Made by a program: the position numbers and the translations under genes
The notes under the pieces: generated by a model
What the model saw: the letters and a program-made list of their open reading frames with translations, nothing else
Database searches by the model: none
Told to the model about the DNA's origin: nothing
NCBI GenBank assembly: GCA_949316495.1
Contig: OX439004.1
Coordinates: forward strand, 39,500,561-39,564,560
Length of the DNA: 64,000 nt
Source: Amphiduros pacificus
Lineage: Eukaryota; Annelida; Polychaeta; Phyllodocida; Hesionidae
Direction: 5' to 3'
Shown here: positions 12,473 through 26,012 of the stretch, in pieces
Numbering within the stretch: position 1 is the first letter of the stretch
Layout of the letters: the number at the start of each line of letters is the position of its first letter

Positions 12473-13112
12473 GTCAGCTGACTCCAATACACAATATGGC
12501 CAGCTGATTCCAATACACAATATGGCCAGCTGATTCCAATACACAGTATGACCAGCTGACTCCAATACACAATACGGCCAGCTGATTCCAATACACAATA
12601 CGGCCAGCTGATTCCAATACACAATACGGCCAGCTGATTCCAATACACAATACGGCCAGCTGATTCCAATACACAATATAACCAGCTGATTCCAATACAC
12701 AATACGGCCAGCTGATTCCAATACACAATACGGCCAGCTGATTCCAATACACAATATAACCAGCTAATTCCAATACACAATATGGCCAGCTGATTCCAAT
12801 ACACAATACGGCCAACTGATTCCAATACACAATACGGCCAGCTGATTCCAATACACAATACGGCCAGCTGATTCCAATACACAATACGGCCAGCTAATTC
12901 CAATACACAATACGGCCAGCTGATTCCAATACACAATACGGCCAGCTGATTCCAATACACAATACGGCCAGCTGATTCCAATACACAATACGGCCAGCTG
13001 ATTCCAATACACAATATGGCCAGCTGATTCCAATACACAATATAACCAGCTGATTCCAATACACAATACGGCCAGCTGATTCCAATACACAATATAACCA
13101 GCTGACTCCAAT
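12473..13112. repeat. 26-bp minisatellite, about 24 copies
   Basis: Units read roughly CGGCCAGCTGATTCC plus AATACACAATA, with variants TATGG, TATAA and TACGG in one variable position. Each unit carries the palindrome CAGCTG. The array lies about 130 bp beyond the stop codon of the minus-strand P450 and may fall in its 3'UTR. Because 26 is not a multiple of three and no unit contains a stop on the minus strand, the array is open in all three minus frames, which produces long spurious reading frames. Confidence 0.95.
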
Positions 13113-13244
13113 ACTCCAGCGCTTCTCAACAGAAGTCTCAAACTGAGGCTATATTAAAATTATCAGAGAGAGGCGCTGGTTGTTCCATGTCTCAATTCAC
13201 TATTTGGAATTGTACTTTAAAATAAAGTCATATAAAGTAATCCC

Positions 13245-16200
13245 TTAAAAACGTGGGATTGCATGTATTTTGTAACGCAATGGACTCAAAGAAAGTGATA
13301 TTTTGAAGTCTCTTGGATCGGTATCTGCTGCAGTGAGGCCCCCTGCTGGTTGAAAAGAGAACCTTTGCACAAGAGTTGCCACTATCAGGAAAAGACGATT
13401 TTTTGCAAGGGTTTCACCTGGACAAACACGTCGACCGGCACCAAAATTGAATAAACTGGAAAAGAAATTTTGCTTTATGAAGACATAGTGATTCAGTTGA
13501 AAACGATAAATTCATTTCAATTCCTGATGAAAAAATAATTGAAATTTATAAAGAATGTCATTACTCACTGTCTCCTGTTTGGATGATCAATTGCAACAAG
13601 CTTTCCTTCTGAGTCCAGAAATCGTTCTGGCCTGAAGCTCCATGGATCACCCCAGAAGTTCTCATCATTATGGAGGCTCCACAGATTAGTCCACACCTAA
13701 ATCCAAGTCAATTTGATTTTAAGGACAAAAGTGATTGCAAACAGTACCTTTATGAAGTCAGTCAATTGACACAATAGGTTTATTCAAGGACAACACCAAC
13801 ATTTTGTGCAAATAATTAAATTTTGCCAAAGTTCACATAATCTCGATACAATTGTTTAATTTGTTAATTTTAAATGATAATTAATAATATGATGATTAAT
13901 AATAATACTATATGACATTTGTATAGCGCTATTTCAGACTATGTCTGCTCATGGCGCGTTAATAAATAGCTACAGCACTGATTTCTATTTTTTGAGGCAG
14001 TTAATCCCAAACCAATCACCACTGTTAGGCCGTATATCTCTTAAAAAATCAATGATATATGTTTTCAATCAGGTTTGACTTCTCTTCAATGTATCTATAT
14101 ACTCCTAGTTAAATTTTATATATCAAATATGAAATGGGACACATCAGATGGGACAGTTTGGGGATAGACATGTGTATACGCTTTATACAAGATTAAATAT
14201 ACATGTACATATATATTAAATGAATGTGTATGTATCACACATAAATGTTCGAAGACATTAAAGAAAGATTAGGCAAGTGGTCTTCAGATAATTTATGTGA
14301 CTGATATTCAACTGATCATAAACTTGATGGATCCAATGAAATCGAGCCAGAATGTGTCTAGTGACACAAATATGTCATTCCAATATCACCATAATAAAGT
14401 TTGATGAGAGAAAAAATATTCTGGGGCAATACGTGTTTTTTCAATCCATGTTGGCTTGACAGGGATGCGGAAAGAAAGAACCTATTTTACCTATTAATTT
14501 AGGAATAAATTAAATACGTAATGCTATTTATTTTACCCTACTATATTAATGATCACACCTTTCGAGTGATGTTGCTTGTGGGAGAGAAATTCATTAATTC
14601 CATTATAACCAAGTATTAATTATGTAATACAGCTAAAATATCCTCTGTTATTATCATTTTTACATACCACAGTATATAGGTTAAATATGTTTCCCATTTT
14701 GAAGCATTTAGATTAGGTTACCTCCGTATCTTTTGGAATCTTGTATCCAGCTACTGTAGTATCCACCATGGTTTTATGAGGTAGGGATGTGCCCCGGTGC
14801 TTCCGCAGAACCTCCAGGATGGCAGCCTCGGTCAGATGAAGTTTGTTCCTGTCAGCCAGGCATGGCATTCTTAAAGAACAATTGGAATGGGTACACATGA
14901 TTTGTACTTTTGGCAGTATGAATGAAAACTGATCTTTAAATACACTGGCTGTGAATTTTGACACATTGTCCAAATTGCATGTGGAAAAGAAAATATGAAA
15001 TTTTAATATAATAAATCAAAATATATTGGTCACTCTGTAATGCTTCTTAGTGATTTTCTTAAATTGATTTATACTTTTGCTTATTAGGATTATCCGTGCT
15101 GCTCGAAACAAACTCTATATGGTCAAACCTTTGTTTGCCCTATTCAGCAATAATAGTGGAAGAATATTATCATTATCTAAAATTATATAATAAATCCTGC
15201 TTTTCTTTTAATAACCTGGAGTTGACATTTTATTAAGGGGTCAATGTAATTAACCATTGTCATATCTGTCAATAATATTCTTACTGCAATTTGTTCATAT
15301 TATGATTTAAGATATAATTTAGATTGTTCACCTGGACCCAACATGTTTATCTACTTCGTTTTGTAACTTTTTCTGTACATCTTGGTGTGTCGCCAGGATA
15401 GCCAATAGGCAGTACACGGCTGTAGCCGTTGTGGTGACACCTAAATGACATGGAATATACTGATTAGTGGGCTTCATTAGTGTGAAGATCAAAAGATAAA
15501 TACACATTGACACACCTATCCCAAATAATAAGATGATTATGCATGACGTGTTATTCTCTGATGAGAAAATACCACATTTTGAAAGGAAAGTCTTCCACGC
15601 TGGTTGGATACCAAAAAAATTCCTTTTACATGTAAAGTTTCTCTTGTGGGAAAAACCTGTCATGGCATTTTGAAGCGCATAATAATAAAATGCACACAAA
15701 TTTTAAAATCAATCAATCAGACATTTCTTACCTCCCATCAACATGTCAAAGACAATCATCTTGACCTCATCGTCAGTAAAGTGAGGATTGCCCTCTGCAT
15801 CTCTCTCATGTTCTTTGTTTAACATTAAGGCATCCATGACACAGCGGGGATTCTCGGGATCAAAACCCTCCTGAAAACACATATATTTACCAATAATTAA
15901 ATACTTAGAAATAGAGAAAAAAACAAAAATCAATCTCACCAATAATTCTACTGCTTGTAATGTTGTTATTAAGTACATCGAAATAATATAAATTGACATG
16001 TTGCAAGTTATTATAGGCATTATGGGGAAAAAAGCCTCCCAGAAAACTAACCTCCCAGAGTTTAAACTGGTTGGAGAACCATTTGCGTAAGACTTCCTTC
16101 ATGTGCACCATCTTTTTGAATGCTGTGTTTCCAAAGAATCTCAGCCAAGGGTAAACCTCTATTTCTGGTCCATTGCCGATGGGCGATAACATCTTGAAAC

Positions 16201-17303
16201 CCTCTCTTGTCATGTAAGTCAGAATCTTGGTTTGTTCTGGATCAATCTTTCTGGCAAATATCTTTTAAAGAAGTAGAAATGTTGTTGCTAATTATATATA
16301 ATAGAGGCAAATGGTGTTAACATATCATCTTTTTAGTCGGTTGAGTAAAATATTGGTATGCACTCACGATAGAAGCAATGATGTTTGCTACCAAGTCATG
16401 GACAGGAACTATTGGATCAAATGGTTCCTTGCCAAGGTTGCCAGTCTTCTCAACAGAATCACAGAATTCATGAAGCAGATTCTGCGATATACTCTCCAGC
16501 AACTGGAGGCGTTCTCCATACATTTTCAATCCATTCATGAAGATTTTTTTTCTCATGACCCATCTGGGGCTGAAGCTTGCACATGTGATGTCATAGACCA
16601 TATTCATACAATACAGGCCTCTGTACATGAATGGACGACCTGAAAGGACGATTTATTTGTTTGAGAATGAAGACTAAAATAGTATTAACGCTGACACAAT
16701 ACCAAATTATCTGGGAGAAATTATTCATTAAAGCGTACAACATATGTATGTACCACACCTGAAAAATCATATGATTTGGTGACAAGGACCTCATTGACAG
16801 CCTCAAAGCTGCTGAGCACGACAACCGGTTTACTATAGATGTGGATGGTCATAATATCTCCATACTTGTGTACCCACTGGTGCAGGGTGCCTAGGGGGTG
16901 GACTGGGTCCAATTCTCTCATATTCCCAAATATTGGAATAGGTGTTGGCCCTGTCAATTAATATGTACACTTAACACTTACTACAGTTGAAATATTTTAT
17001 TTCATTCACATTTATATTATAATTATTGAGGACTATGAAATTGTATCCTTTCTTACATCCATATCATTTTATCCAATCAAAAAAGAGGGTAAACAATTTT
17101 AAATTTCACAAGATGATATAATCATGTTTCGCTTTTTAATACATACCGGTTGGTAACATTTTGATAGAATACCTCCATTTTACGTAATAGAAAAGGAGGA
17201 TAGCTGTTCCACCAATAACTACATCTGCAGTGATGCGGTGAAATAAAACTGCCCAAAGTATGGCGATAAAAGAAGGATCATCTGATATATGAATTACTTC
17301 CAT
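13245..17303 (-). CDS. Cytochrome P450, CYP2-clan monooxygenase, complete, nine exons
   Basis: Minus-strand exons 17147-17303 (ATG), 16759-16950, 16368-16639, 16052-16261, 15732-15870, 15332-15440, 14722-14869, 13569-13696 and 13245-13455 (TAA) keep phase at every junction and give 521 aa. An N-terminal membrane anchor is followed by the proline hinge [13 protein letters not shown]. The K-helix ExxR is EVLR (about 379-382), the PERF motif is FRPERF, and the heme loop is [13 protein letters not shown] with Cys463. The I-helix reads [11 protein letters not shown] (about 321-331): the acid of the usual AGxD/ETT motif is Thr, which may alter oxygen activation. Nine exons is also the vertebrate CYP2 layout. 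It is expected in the ER membrane, using P450 reductase. Substrate is unknown. Confidence 0.95.
13880..13985 (-). repeat. SINE-like 3' end with AGCGCTATA motif, copy 1
   Basis: On the minus strand it reads GAGCAGACATAGTCTGA, ATAGCGCTATACAAAT, then ATT-rich tail. It matches 25925-26012, where the same motif leads into (ATT)n. This is a common tail type of marine-invertebrate short retroposons. It sits in a P450 intron. Confidence 0.6.
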
Positions 17304-17381
17304 GATTGAGGTAATAAATTGACCAAACAAGTGCTTTTCTTAAATCCCAATGATGAATGTCTGAAGATATACAATTGGTTA

Positions 17382-17389
17382 TATTTATA
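17382..17389 (-). promoter_or_regulatory. Possible TATA box of the P450 gene
   Basis: TATAAATA on the minus strand lies about 80 bp upstream of the P450 ATG. Spacing would allow a short 5'UTR. There is no transcript evidence, and such motifs are frequent in AT-rich DNA. Confidence 0.3.
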
Positions 17390-17896
17390 CATGTGTGTAT
17401 ATCATGATACTGATATCAAGACATTCATTATAACTGATTACTCATCAAATGATAAGAGTTCGAATTAATTTATGACAGATTGGTCTAATATTTCAACTTT
17501 TCTTTTTCAACCATGGACGAAAATGATACACTTATTATGGTAATTAGGTTCACTAGTGAGGTATGCAACTGGTATAGAAACTAGTATATGGTTTTAGCAT
17601 TGTCAGATATATTGAGACTAACTGCATCATGACCTTTTATACAATAGGATGCATGTTTCAGTTATATGAAGAGTGGCACGTAGGCAAAAACATGATCAAC
17701 AAGAAAGATGCCTGAAAAAATCCTAATGTGCTGTGAACACTATAAAATATGCTTTTTGACAAGTGTTTTTCACCCATATGCATGTACATATTCATGCGTG
17801 TACATATGTGTGCAAGGGTCTTTATGTGCAAGTGTATTTATATGCAAGTGTATTTCTAATATATAGATAGAGATTCAGCTGGAGATTGCACACTAC
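17390..17896. other. P450 upstream region, no gene
   Basis: AT-rich, with repeated GTGTACATATGTGTGCAAG-like phrases at 17785-17860. No exon recognised. Confidence 0.4.
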
Positions 17897-19649
<1,753 letters not shown>

Positions 19650-19735
19650 AGCATTTCTGGGCGTCGACTAGCTTGAGTCTAGGAATTCCTTTCTGCCAGA
19701 CACAGGTTAGGTTCGAATTCCCCCAAGGCAGAGTG
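19650..19735 (+). other. tRNA-like SINE head or tRNA relic
   Basis: GGTTCGAATTCCC at 19712-19724 is a strong B-box match, preceded about 45 bp upstream by an A-box-like TAGCTTGAGTCTAGG. A full cloverleaf could not be folded by eye, so a SINE head is more likely than a functional tRNA. Confidence 0.35.
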
Positions 19736-19755
19736 ATCAGCCAGATGGTCACCTT

Positions 19756-19965
19756 GCTCATGAAACAAGTGGTCTATGTCAAGTTCCCCATCAGTGATGT
19801 CCAGCAAACAAGTCCATAGGTATGCAGATGACTCGATCCTCTTGGTGTACTACAAGAAACGCCCCCTTGTGACAGGTCAGACAAGGTTGCCTTCCTGAAG
19901 AAGAATATCATCGACAGACTCACTATCATGTGGTGCATCTCTTCCCGTAACCTTGGAAACAAATT
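19756..19965 (+). mobile_element. Non-LTR retrotransposon (LINE) reverse transcriptase fragment
   Basis: One frame reads SSKQVHRYADDSILLVYYKK, containing the YADD catalytic box of reverse transcriptase followed by hydrophobic residues as in LINEs. Neighbouring frames continue the similarity with interruptions, so this is a decayed internal fragment with no ends visible. Confidence 0.55.
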
Positions 19966-19969
19966 AAAA

Positions 19970-20040
19970 GCGGTCTCGCACCAAAATGGTTTTGGTTCAG
20001 AAAAATCATAGACCCCCTAGCTTAATATTCCAATTGAAAA
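19970..20040 (+). repeat. 178-bp tandem array, left remnant
   Basis: It carries the unit segment GGTCTCGCACCAAAATGG through CCAATTGAAAA and stops exactly where the 20041-21956 element starts. The array resumes at 21957. Confidence 0.8.
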
Positions 20041-21956
20041 CATAGGCATCAGAGATGCATCAACCCTCAGCCCTGGTAACTCATTGCACAACATTCGCTC
20101 CACACAATATTTGTGAACAAAACGTCACTGCACCAAGGCAAATTGATGCAGGGGTAAAAAACGCATAAAATCTACTTCCTTTGATAGCTTAGGTGTGTCA
20201 AGTATCATGAAACTGTCATCATTTACTCTAGAATTATTGATATGGGCCTGTGACCTTGAAAGGCAGGTTAAGGTCACCATCCATCAAACTCATGTGGAGT
20301 CTTCCCAGATTCTTATGTGTGTCAATTTTCATGAAGCTGCCATCATTTGTTCTTAAGTTATCACGATGACAAGGATGATTTCACATAATTGTCCCTGTGA
20401 CCTTGAAATCAGGTGAAGGTCATGTTCCATCAAGAGAAGTCTGAGGTCTTCACCAGATGCTTGTGTGTGTCAAATCTCATAAAGCTGCCATCATTCGTTC
20501 TTGAGTTATTGCGATTCTTGGGATTTCACATAATTGTCCCTGTGACCTTGAAAAATAGGTCAAGGTCGCCATCCACCGAAATAGTCCGAGGTTTTCACCA
20601 GATGCTTATGCGTGTAAAGTTTCATGAAGCTGCCATCATTTGTTCTTGAGTTATCACGATGACAAGGATGATTTCACATAATTATCCCTGTGACCTTGAA
20701 AAGTAGGTGAAGGTCATGTTTCAAAGAAAATATTCTGAGGTCTGCACCAGATGCTTGTGTGTGTCAAATCTTATAAAGCTGCCATCATTCGTTCTTGAGT
20801 TATTGCGAATCTTGGGATTTCACGTAATTGTCCCTGTGACCTTGAAAAATAGGTCAAGGTCGCTGTCCACTAAACTAGTCTGAGGTTTTCACCAGATGCT
20901 TATGCGTGTAAAGTTTCATGAAGCTGCCATCATTTGTTCTTAAGTTATCACGATGACAAGGATGATTTCACATAATTATCCCTGTGACCTTGAAAAGTAG
21001 TTAAAGGTCATGTTTCAAAGAAAAAATTCTGAGGTCTTCACCAGATGCTTGTGTGTGTCAAATCTCATAAAGCTGCCATCATTCGTTCTTGAGTTATTGC
21101 GATTCTTGGGATTTCACATAATTGTCCGTGACCTTGAAAAATAGGTCAAGGTCGCCATCCATCGAACTCATTCGAGGTTTTCACCAGATGCATATGTGTG
21201 TCAAGTTTCATGAAGCTGCCATCATTTGTTCTTAAGTTATCGCGATGACAAGATAATTTCACATAATTGTCCCTGTGACCTTGAAAAGTAGGTGAAGGTC
21301 ATGTTTCATAGAAAAAATTCTGAGGTCTACACCAGATACTTATGTGTGTCAAATCTAATAAAGCTACCATTATTCGTTCTTGAGTTATTGTGATTCTTGG
21401 GATTTCACATAATTGTCCCTGTGACCTTGAAAAATAGGTCAAGGTCGCCGTCCATCGAACTCGTCCGAGGTTTTCACCAGATGCATATGTGTGTCAAGTT
21501 TCATGAAGCTGCCATCATTTGTTCTCGAGTTATCGCAATGACAAGATGATTTCACATAATTGTCCCTGTGACCTTGAAAAGTAGGTGAAGGTCATGTTTC
21601 ATAGAAAAAATTCTGAGGTCTTCACCAGATACTTATGTGTGTCAAATCTCATAAAGCTACCATTATTCGTTCTTGAGTTATTGTGATTCTTGGGATTTCA
21701 CATAATTGTTCCCGTGACCTTGAAAAATAGGTCAAGGTCGCCGTCCATCGAACTCGTCCGAGGTTTTCACCAGATGCATATGTGTGTCAAGTTTCATGAA
21801 GCTGACATCATTTGTTCTTGAGTTATCGCGATGACAAGGATGTTCGCTACAGACATACATACATACATACAGACATACATACATACATACATACATACAT
21901 ACCCACGCCAGGAGTACTACAATACCCTCAGCCTGATTACATCAGGGGCTGAGGGT
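20041..21956 (+). mobile_element. Composite non-autonomous element with about 11 tandem 147-bp modules ('pearl'/HINE-like)
   Basis: Eleven copies of TGACCTTGA begin at 20251, 20398, 20543, 20691, 20837, 20985, 21129, 21276, 21422, 21569 and 21715, spaced 144-148 bp. Two unit types alternate, giving a higher-order repeat of about 293 bp. The array is followed by an (ATAC)n microsatellite at about 21862-21902 and a terminal hairpin at 21924-21956 whose arms are ACCCTCAGCC and GGCTGAGGGT. ACCCTCAGCC also occurs near the left end (20063-20072). The order left flank, tandem core, tetranucleotide microsatellite, end hairpin matches non-autonomous elements described from bivalves ('pearl', Helitron-derived). 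No transposase is present. Confidence 0.7.
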
Positions 21957-22800
21957 AAAAAGGGGGGAATTTAACGGCGAAAATCTGCATCCGGGTACCT
22001 AAACATATTTTTTGGGGGGTGAAGTTCACCGTTTTTCCCGATTTACAGGTCTCTAGCATATTAAAACCGGTCTCGCACCAAAATGGTTTTGGTTCAGAAA
22101 AATCATAGACCCCCCTAGCTTAATATTCCATTGAAAAAAAGGGGGAATTTAACGGCGAAAATCAGCATCCGGGTACCCAAACACAAAATAATGGTTAAAA
22201 TGGTTTTGGTTCAGAAAAATCATAGACCCCCATAGCTGAATATTCCAATTGAAAAAAAGGGGGGAATTTAACGGCGAAAATCGGCATCCGGGTACCTAAA
22301 CATATTTTTTGGGGGGTGAAGTTCACCGTTTTTCCCGATTTACAGGTCTCTAGCATATTAAAACCGGTTTCGCACCAAAATGGTTTTGGTTCAGAAAAAT
22401 CATAGACCCCCCTAGCTTAATATTCCAATTGAAAAAAGGGGGGAATTTAACGGCGAAAATCGGCATCCGGGTACCCAAACACAAAATATTGGGTAAAATT
22501 TCCGGTTTTCTCCGATTTACGGGTCTCTAGCATATTAAAACCGGTTTCGCACCAAAATGGTTTTGGTTCAGAAAAATCATAGACCCCCCTAGCTTAATAT
22601 TCCAATTGAAAAAAGGGGGGAATTCAACAACGAAAATCGGCATCCGGGTATCCAAACACAAAATAATGGGTAAAATTACCAGTTTTCTCCGATTTACGGG
22701 TCTCTAGCATATTAAAACCGGTTTCGCACCAAAATGGTTTTCGTTCAGAAAAATCATAGACCCCTCTAGCTTAATATTCCAATTGAAAAAAGGGGGGAGA
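21957..22800 (+). repeat. 178-bp tandem array, main part
   Basis: Unit starts (GGGGGAATTTAACGG) fall near 21964, 22141, 22261, 22439 and 22616, i.e. about 177 bp apart with one shortened unit of about 120 bp. Shared phrases include GGCATCCGGGTACC, GGTCTCTAGCATATTAAAAC and GGTTTTGGTTCAGAAAAATC. Non-coding. Confidence 0.9.
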
Positions 22801-22835
22801 TTAAATTCAGTTTACATTTTCAAATCAGCTGTTGC

Positions 22836-22912
22836 CCTGTAAATCTGTGACCGAGTGGATTGTCATGTCAATGACCTGCAACATGACAATTCAGTGAGGC
22901 AGCACAAAAATG
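22836..22912 (+). mobile_element. SINE body fragment
   Basis: It contains GATTGTCATGTCAATGACC, GACATGA-type hairpin remnant and GTGAGGCAGCAC of the 5590-5877 SINE, and is truncated at both ends. Confidence 0.55.
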
Positions 22913-23039
22913 ACCTGCGAAGCATAATTTGTGATAATATTGGATAAATACCTTTATTTATCATTTAAAACGGAATTAAAATCGATCCGCTATGTCCGAT
23001 ATTCGTTATTTCGAATATATGAACATCGCATTTACATTT

Positions 23040-23260
23040 TACTGTATATACTCGCATATAAGACTGTTAAGATCTTGTATCGTAAGCATATTTACGTTTC
23101 ACTTTTAAAATGGCCGCCAAGCGTCAGCTGAAGCTTGAATGGTAGCAGAGCTGATATCTTTAAAAAAAGCAACTCGTCTTATATTCGGAAATTGTTTTTT
23201 TTTCCCAAGCAAAATAACCTCAATTTTGGAAGGTCGTCTTGTACACGAGTAATTACGGTA
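23040..23260. mobile_element. MITE-like DNA element with 25-bp terminal inverted repeats
   Basis: The left end 23040-23064 and the reverse complement of 23236-23260 agree at 19 of 25 positions (TACTGTATATACTCGCATAT versus TACCGTAATTACTCGTGTAC). The 221-bp length and lack of coding fit a non-autonomous DNA transposon. No target-site duplication is evident. Confidence 0.6.
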
Positions 23261-23894
23261 CTTAAAATGTTTCACACCTACATCCAAAGGCCTTTATATA
23301 TCAAATATGAATCTTCCCCTTTAATGGTGGCCAAGAAGTTGCCCAGATTGGAATACCTTAAATTCACCTTTTTACACTAATAAAATGAAATGGTCAAAGA
23401 GAAGGACATACACTGGAAGCAACAACAATATTCTTGGCCAGGGCTTCTCATCATTCTTTTCTTGCAAATACAGGGAGGTGTTTTTTACAGTTTTAGTTGT
23501 CAGTATTTTACCCTCTTATCATTCATATATATTATTTTGAATATTTTATACATTGGCGGCGATAACAGTTGTGCAGATTTTTTTCCTTCAAAGTGGCAAT
23601 TTTTTAAACCTCAAAATAGGCCAATAAGAAAGAGGCCTTTTTTCCTGGCCTTGTGTTGAAAGTGATAGATAAAAGCATAACACAAGTTGATATTAAGTAC
23701 CAAGCTTTTTTTGGACTTAAACATTTTATTACATTTTTTTAATGCTTAAAATATTTTTTGTTGTATTTTCATTGTATATACATTTAAAACACATGGAGCA
23801 CACTGATCATTTCATCCAACAATTTCCATTCACCTTGTTTAACTTGGTCTCCCCAAGCAAAAAAATACACCTCAGCATTAAAGTTCTGTTTACG
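23261..23894. other. 3' flank of EAPP with poly(A) signal
   Basis: TTTATT at 23725-23730 is AATAAA on the minus strand, 165 nt past the EAPP stop, and is the likely cleavage signal. The open frame at 23390-23659 (+) has no support. Confidence 0.45.
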
Positions 23895-25976
23895 CTAATA
23901 GCTAGCCAAAACATTAAAGAAATGATAAATCTCATCAACATCATGCACTCCAACTTCTGTGTTACACTCTGTACACCTGACAGGATGAAATACTTCAAAA
24001 TCTGCTCCACCTGGTGGCACAACTGGGCCCTCTGGTGGTGATACCGGGCCCTCTGGTGGTAATAATTGGTCCTCTTGTGCTGGAATAATTTGACCTTCGT
24101 GGTCATTTATATTTGAATTGGCACTCTGCTCAGGTATGTCACTATTCTGGTTTAAATGTCTCCTATTTTTCTTGTTCTTTTTGTTCATATTTTGAGTTGG
24201 GAATTTTAAGCGTTCTGTGTTGTCAATTTTACAGTTTCTCACAAACATAGCGCGATACTGATTCTTATAGATGTCATGCCTGAAAAAAAATCAAATCTTA
24301 ATCAACATATTTATTAAATCATAATCATGATATGAACTGAGTACATTTTAGACAGATATCAATTAATATGTGCATCAGACATATATCTCAATATTTGTTC
24401 CAATAGTGTTTATGTTGTTTTCTCATGAACTAGCAAAAACTAGTAAAAATAATTATCTTGATTTTCATTGGCTTTCATTGATTTTCATTGTCATGTTGTT
24501 CAGTCATTTAAAAGAAACCTTTCCAAGATATTGATGTGGAGAATGGCTCTGTCAAGTTTTTAAGCAATCAGAATAATTGTCTGGATTTCATCACGCTAAT
24601 AATTATAATTTCTGAGATATGTACAGACAGGACTGATTATATCCCCTCCAAATTTGTTGCTCTTGTCTCTCCTGAAGTTTTCAACAGGGAGGAAGGTATT
24701 TTTTCTATCATTTTTTCTATTGTAGTACATGTAATTCAACATATTAATGAGTCACAGCAATATCAAGAACTTTTTTCTTTGAAGTGGCTCTTTGAAAATG
24801 GTGCAAAGGAATCGGGTGATGAGAAAACCATTTTTTCCTGGCCTATTATATCATATATCAATTCTTAATGTTGCTCACCTCTGGCAGTCTAGGCATAGTG
24901 TAGTCATACATCCTGGGCAGTTGAGAACCGCATCTGTCCTTGGAAGAGATGACCCGCTTTGCCTTGCTCTGCGCCCCGCTCCACGCCCCGCTCCGCGCCC
25001 CGCTCCCTGGGTCCTGTCCCCTGCTGCTCTGAGTATGCCTGCAGTTCCACGTCTGCGGGGCTGGTAGCTCTGCCTTTGCTTGTCAACCCACTGCTGGTCC
25101 TGGTCATCCAGGCTGGGATCATACAACAGGTCATCATTACTCAGCTTAGGGTGCTTCATCGTCTTCTTCTCTGAAAATATACAAGCCATACAGTCATCAC
25201 TGCGAGTGAATTACAATCCATAACAAGAAGGTCTTTTTTTAAAAAAAAGAATTTATATTCAATTTCCTTTTTGAAAATGATATTTATATTTCTCCATCCC
25301 CGAATATCAAATGGACTGGCCATAAATCCTGCCAAATGTCATCTGCTGAAGATGCACAGAGTTCTATTGATCTAAGAGTTGAATAAATCTATACACATTG
25401 CACTGGTTGATATCTGACCTCATGACCGAGCTCTTTTATTCTGTGCTGCAGTCTGTAAAGTGCACTTGCACTCTACTGTCTGATGTAATCCATATAGACC
25501 CTTGTCCCATCCCCATGCCAGAAGCCTGAATGCAGTTTGGAATGTTTCAAAAATATTGACGACTTGATGTCTATACATGATATGAATCATTTTCCATATG
25601 GTGGTATCACTGCACAGAAGAAAAAAACTACACCACCTGGGGATAAGTTCATATGAATTTATCCCCAGGGGGCATAATTCAGTATCTCAATCAATAAAGC
25701 AGCAAATATACAAACCTTTGTCTTGGTATACTCACCCGTGCTTGTGTTTTCATCATCTGATTCTGAATCAAAATATGTCTCATCATAAAAGTTGCTTTCT
25801 TCAGTGCCTCCATCTGGTGGCCGTTTTGCAACAGCTTGAGAACGACCTGAGATGGAAGATTACAATATATTATTTTCTTACACCTGAGCCAAAAAAATCA
25901 ATTGACATTGAATTGATACATATTTCATATATAAGCGCTTTGAGCAGACCTGGTCTGATATAGCGCTATATAAATC

Positions 25977-26012
<36 letters not shown>

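Noticed and set aside
12446-13141. Long overlapping minus-strand frames (up to 212 aa) with repeated CIGISWPYCVLESAG
   Set aside because: They are pure translations of the 26-bp minisatellite in different frames. There is no start context and no non-repeat sequence.
24507-24868. Plus frame of about 117 codons inside an EAPP intron
   Set aside because: No ATG near its start, no recognisable domain, and it lies in an intron of a well-supported gene on the other strand.
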